Below are positions 63,278 to 64,000 of a stretch of 64,000 nucleotides of DNA, piece after piece. Each line of letters opens with the position of its first letter. Within the stretch, counting starts at the first letter, position 1. The DNA lies in the NCBI GenBank assembly GCA_017461425.1, contig JAFTXY010000001.1:104999-168998 (forward strand), given 5' to 3'. The stretch comes from Candidatus Gastranaerophilales bacterium (GTDB lineage: Bacteria; Cyanobacteriota; Vampirovibrionia; Gastranaerophilales; Gastranaerophilaceae). Under the pieces are notes generated by a model. The model was not told the DNA's origin, made no database searches, and saw nothing but the letters and a program-made list of their open reading frames with translations. The position numbers and the translations under genes were made by a program.

Positions 63278-63972
63278 ATATTTTCTTTTAATTTAATATC
63301 TTTTTTCCATTCTTTCCAAAAATAAACAGATAAAAATAAATACACTGCCCACATAATTATTGTTGCAAAACAATTTGAACCATCAAAATAAGCAACAATC
63401 CACATTATTAGCGTTAATAAATTAACAAAAAACCATAAATACCACTGTTCTATACATCTTTTTATAGTTAATATTTGCCCAAAAATAGATAAAACTACAA
63501 CAATGCCATCTATATAAGGAATTTTTCCACCAAGAACTTTTAATAAAAATATTGCTATAAGAACAAAGAAAAAACATATTAAACTATATATTTTCAATTC
63601 TTTTTTATTTAAAGTTGTTTTAAATATCTCGCAAGTTTGTTTTTTTAAATGTTTTTTCCATTTAAAAATCCCCAACAATTCCATCGGCAAAAAATATAAT
63701 GCATATAACGCCAAATTTCCATAAAATTGATTTTTAAAAGAAAGATAACAATAGCAAAATGTTCCAATTATTCCAATAAAATAACAATATATTTTACCCT
63801 TGCCAGCTAAAATTGTATATGTAATTCCACAAAATGCCGAAACAAGAGCAATTTTATTATCTTTTAAAATATATGAAATAATAAAAATAATACAAATAAC
63901 AATAGGGAAAAATATCTTTTCAAATAAACTAAAGCTATTTAACTCTTTTTTTATTAAATCAAATATTCTCAT
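63274..63972 (-). CDS. pnuC: PnuC-family nicotinamide riboside transporter
   Basis: A 232-aa inner-membrane protein with about seven hydrophobic segments. The PnuC core is visible in KGKIYCYFIGIIGTFCYCYL, FYGNLALYALYFLPMELLGIF with W at the end, and the C-terminal KRCIEQWYLWFFVNLLTLIMW. PnuC proteins take up nicotinamide riboside by facilitated diffusion for NAD salvage; some homologues carry thiamine or riboflavin, and no riboswitch is visible within the 28 bases left upstream. Confidence 0.85.
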   Translation of the reverse strand: MRIFDLIKKELNSFSLFEKIFFPIVICIIFIISYILKDNKIALVSAFCGITYTILAGKGKIYCYFIGIIGTFCYCYLSFKNQFYGNLALYALYFLPMELLGIFKWKKHLKKQTCEIFKTTLNKKELKIYSLICFFFVLIAIFLLKVLGGKIPYIDGIVVVLSIFGQILTIKRCIEQWYLWFFVNLLTLIMWIVAYFDGSNCFATIIMWAVYLFLSVYFWKEWKKDIKLKENI

Positions 63973-64000
63973 TTTTAAAGTATAATTTAAAAAAATAAAA

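Overview
The window is AT-rich, densely coded DNA from a Gram-negative, probably flagellated bacterium. Lipid A genes in the order lpxD-lpxC-fabZ-lpxA, motA-motB, an L27 without the Firmicute N-terminal extension, and standard bacterial tRNAs are all present. The cyanobacteria-like lpx order with low GC, flagellar stator genes and no photosynthesis genes best fits Candidatus Melainabacteria (Vampirovibrionia, perhaps Gastranaerophilales). That placement is inference from gene content, not a phylogeny.

Layout. 1-19.5 kb is almost entirely minus strand: the N-terminal part of smc, then (in transcription order from the right) an orphan zinc-ribbon/AAA/TPR protein, a plsC-like acyltransferase, a ROK kinase, mfd and a parvulin lipoprotein, then rfaE2, lpxD, lpxC, fabZ, lpxA, an M29 aminopeptidase, a polyprenyl synthase and an unusually long signal peptidase I. 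19.6-29.9 kb is mixed housekeeping: pdxJ, rplU-rpmA with a structured leader, tRNA-Asp, a tyrosine-phosphatase fusion, small orphan proteins, a secreted nuclease, pth, an XRE regulator, a LysM protein, a hisC fused to a decayed HAD domain, hisB and a His-rich membrane protein. 30.0-31.1 kb is a small accessory patch: tRNA-Met, a duplicated tRNA 3' end, and a three-gene micro-operon with its own promoter and operator.

31.2-48.9 kb is the most distinctive part: a secreted matrixin protease and then a surface-polysaccharide locus. It encodes sugar-nucleotide enzymes (Glf, GalE, Ugd), five GT2 glycosyltransferases (one fused to a TupA-like ATP-grasp), a GT4-like enzyme, a free TupA-like protein, a TagF/TagB-like glycerophosphotransferase, a CapA-like protein and a GT8 domain fused to an MsbA-type ABC exporter. 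Most of these otherwise unrelated proteins carry the same short basic-hydrophobic tag (consensus LTILGIKLKFRRK) at one end or at a domain junction. At several junctions the tag codons also form the Shine-Dalgarno of the next gene. I regard this as the strongest candidate for an undescribed system: a shared targeting or assembly tag on a modular glycan assembly line that also carries its own exporter.

48.9-64 kb holds two LeuC-type dehydratases, motA-motB coupled to a patatin, a PBP4-type carboxypeptidase, an NfnA/SudB-like flavoprotein, a TPR protein, a DXS-like enzyme lacking two arginines expected in DXS, lemA with a DUF2207 protein, a guanine-deaminase-like enzyme and pnuC.

Two regulatory themes recur. 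Several genes (pdxJ, the nuclease, hisC, the matrixin) have a -10 box only 6-7 bases before the ATG and no Shine-Dalgarno, so they may be leaderless. Many others have strong Shine-Dalgarno sites embedded in the end of the upstream gene, giving tightly coupled operons.
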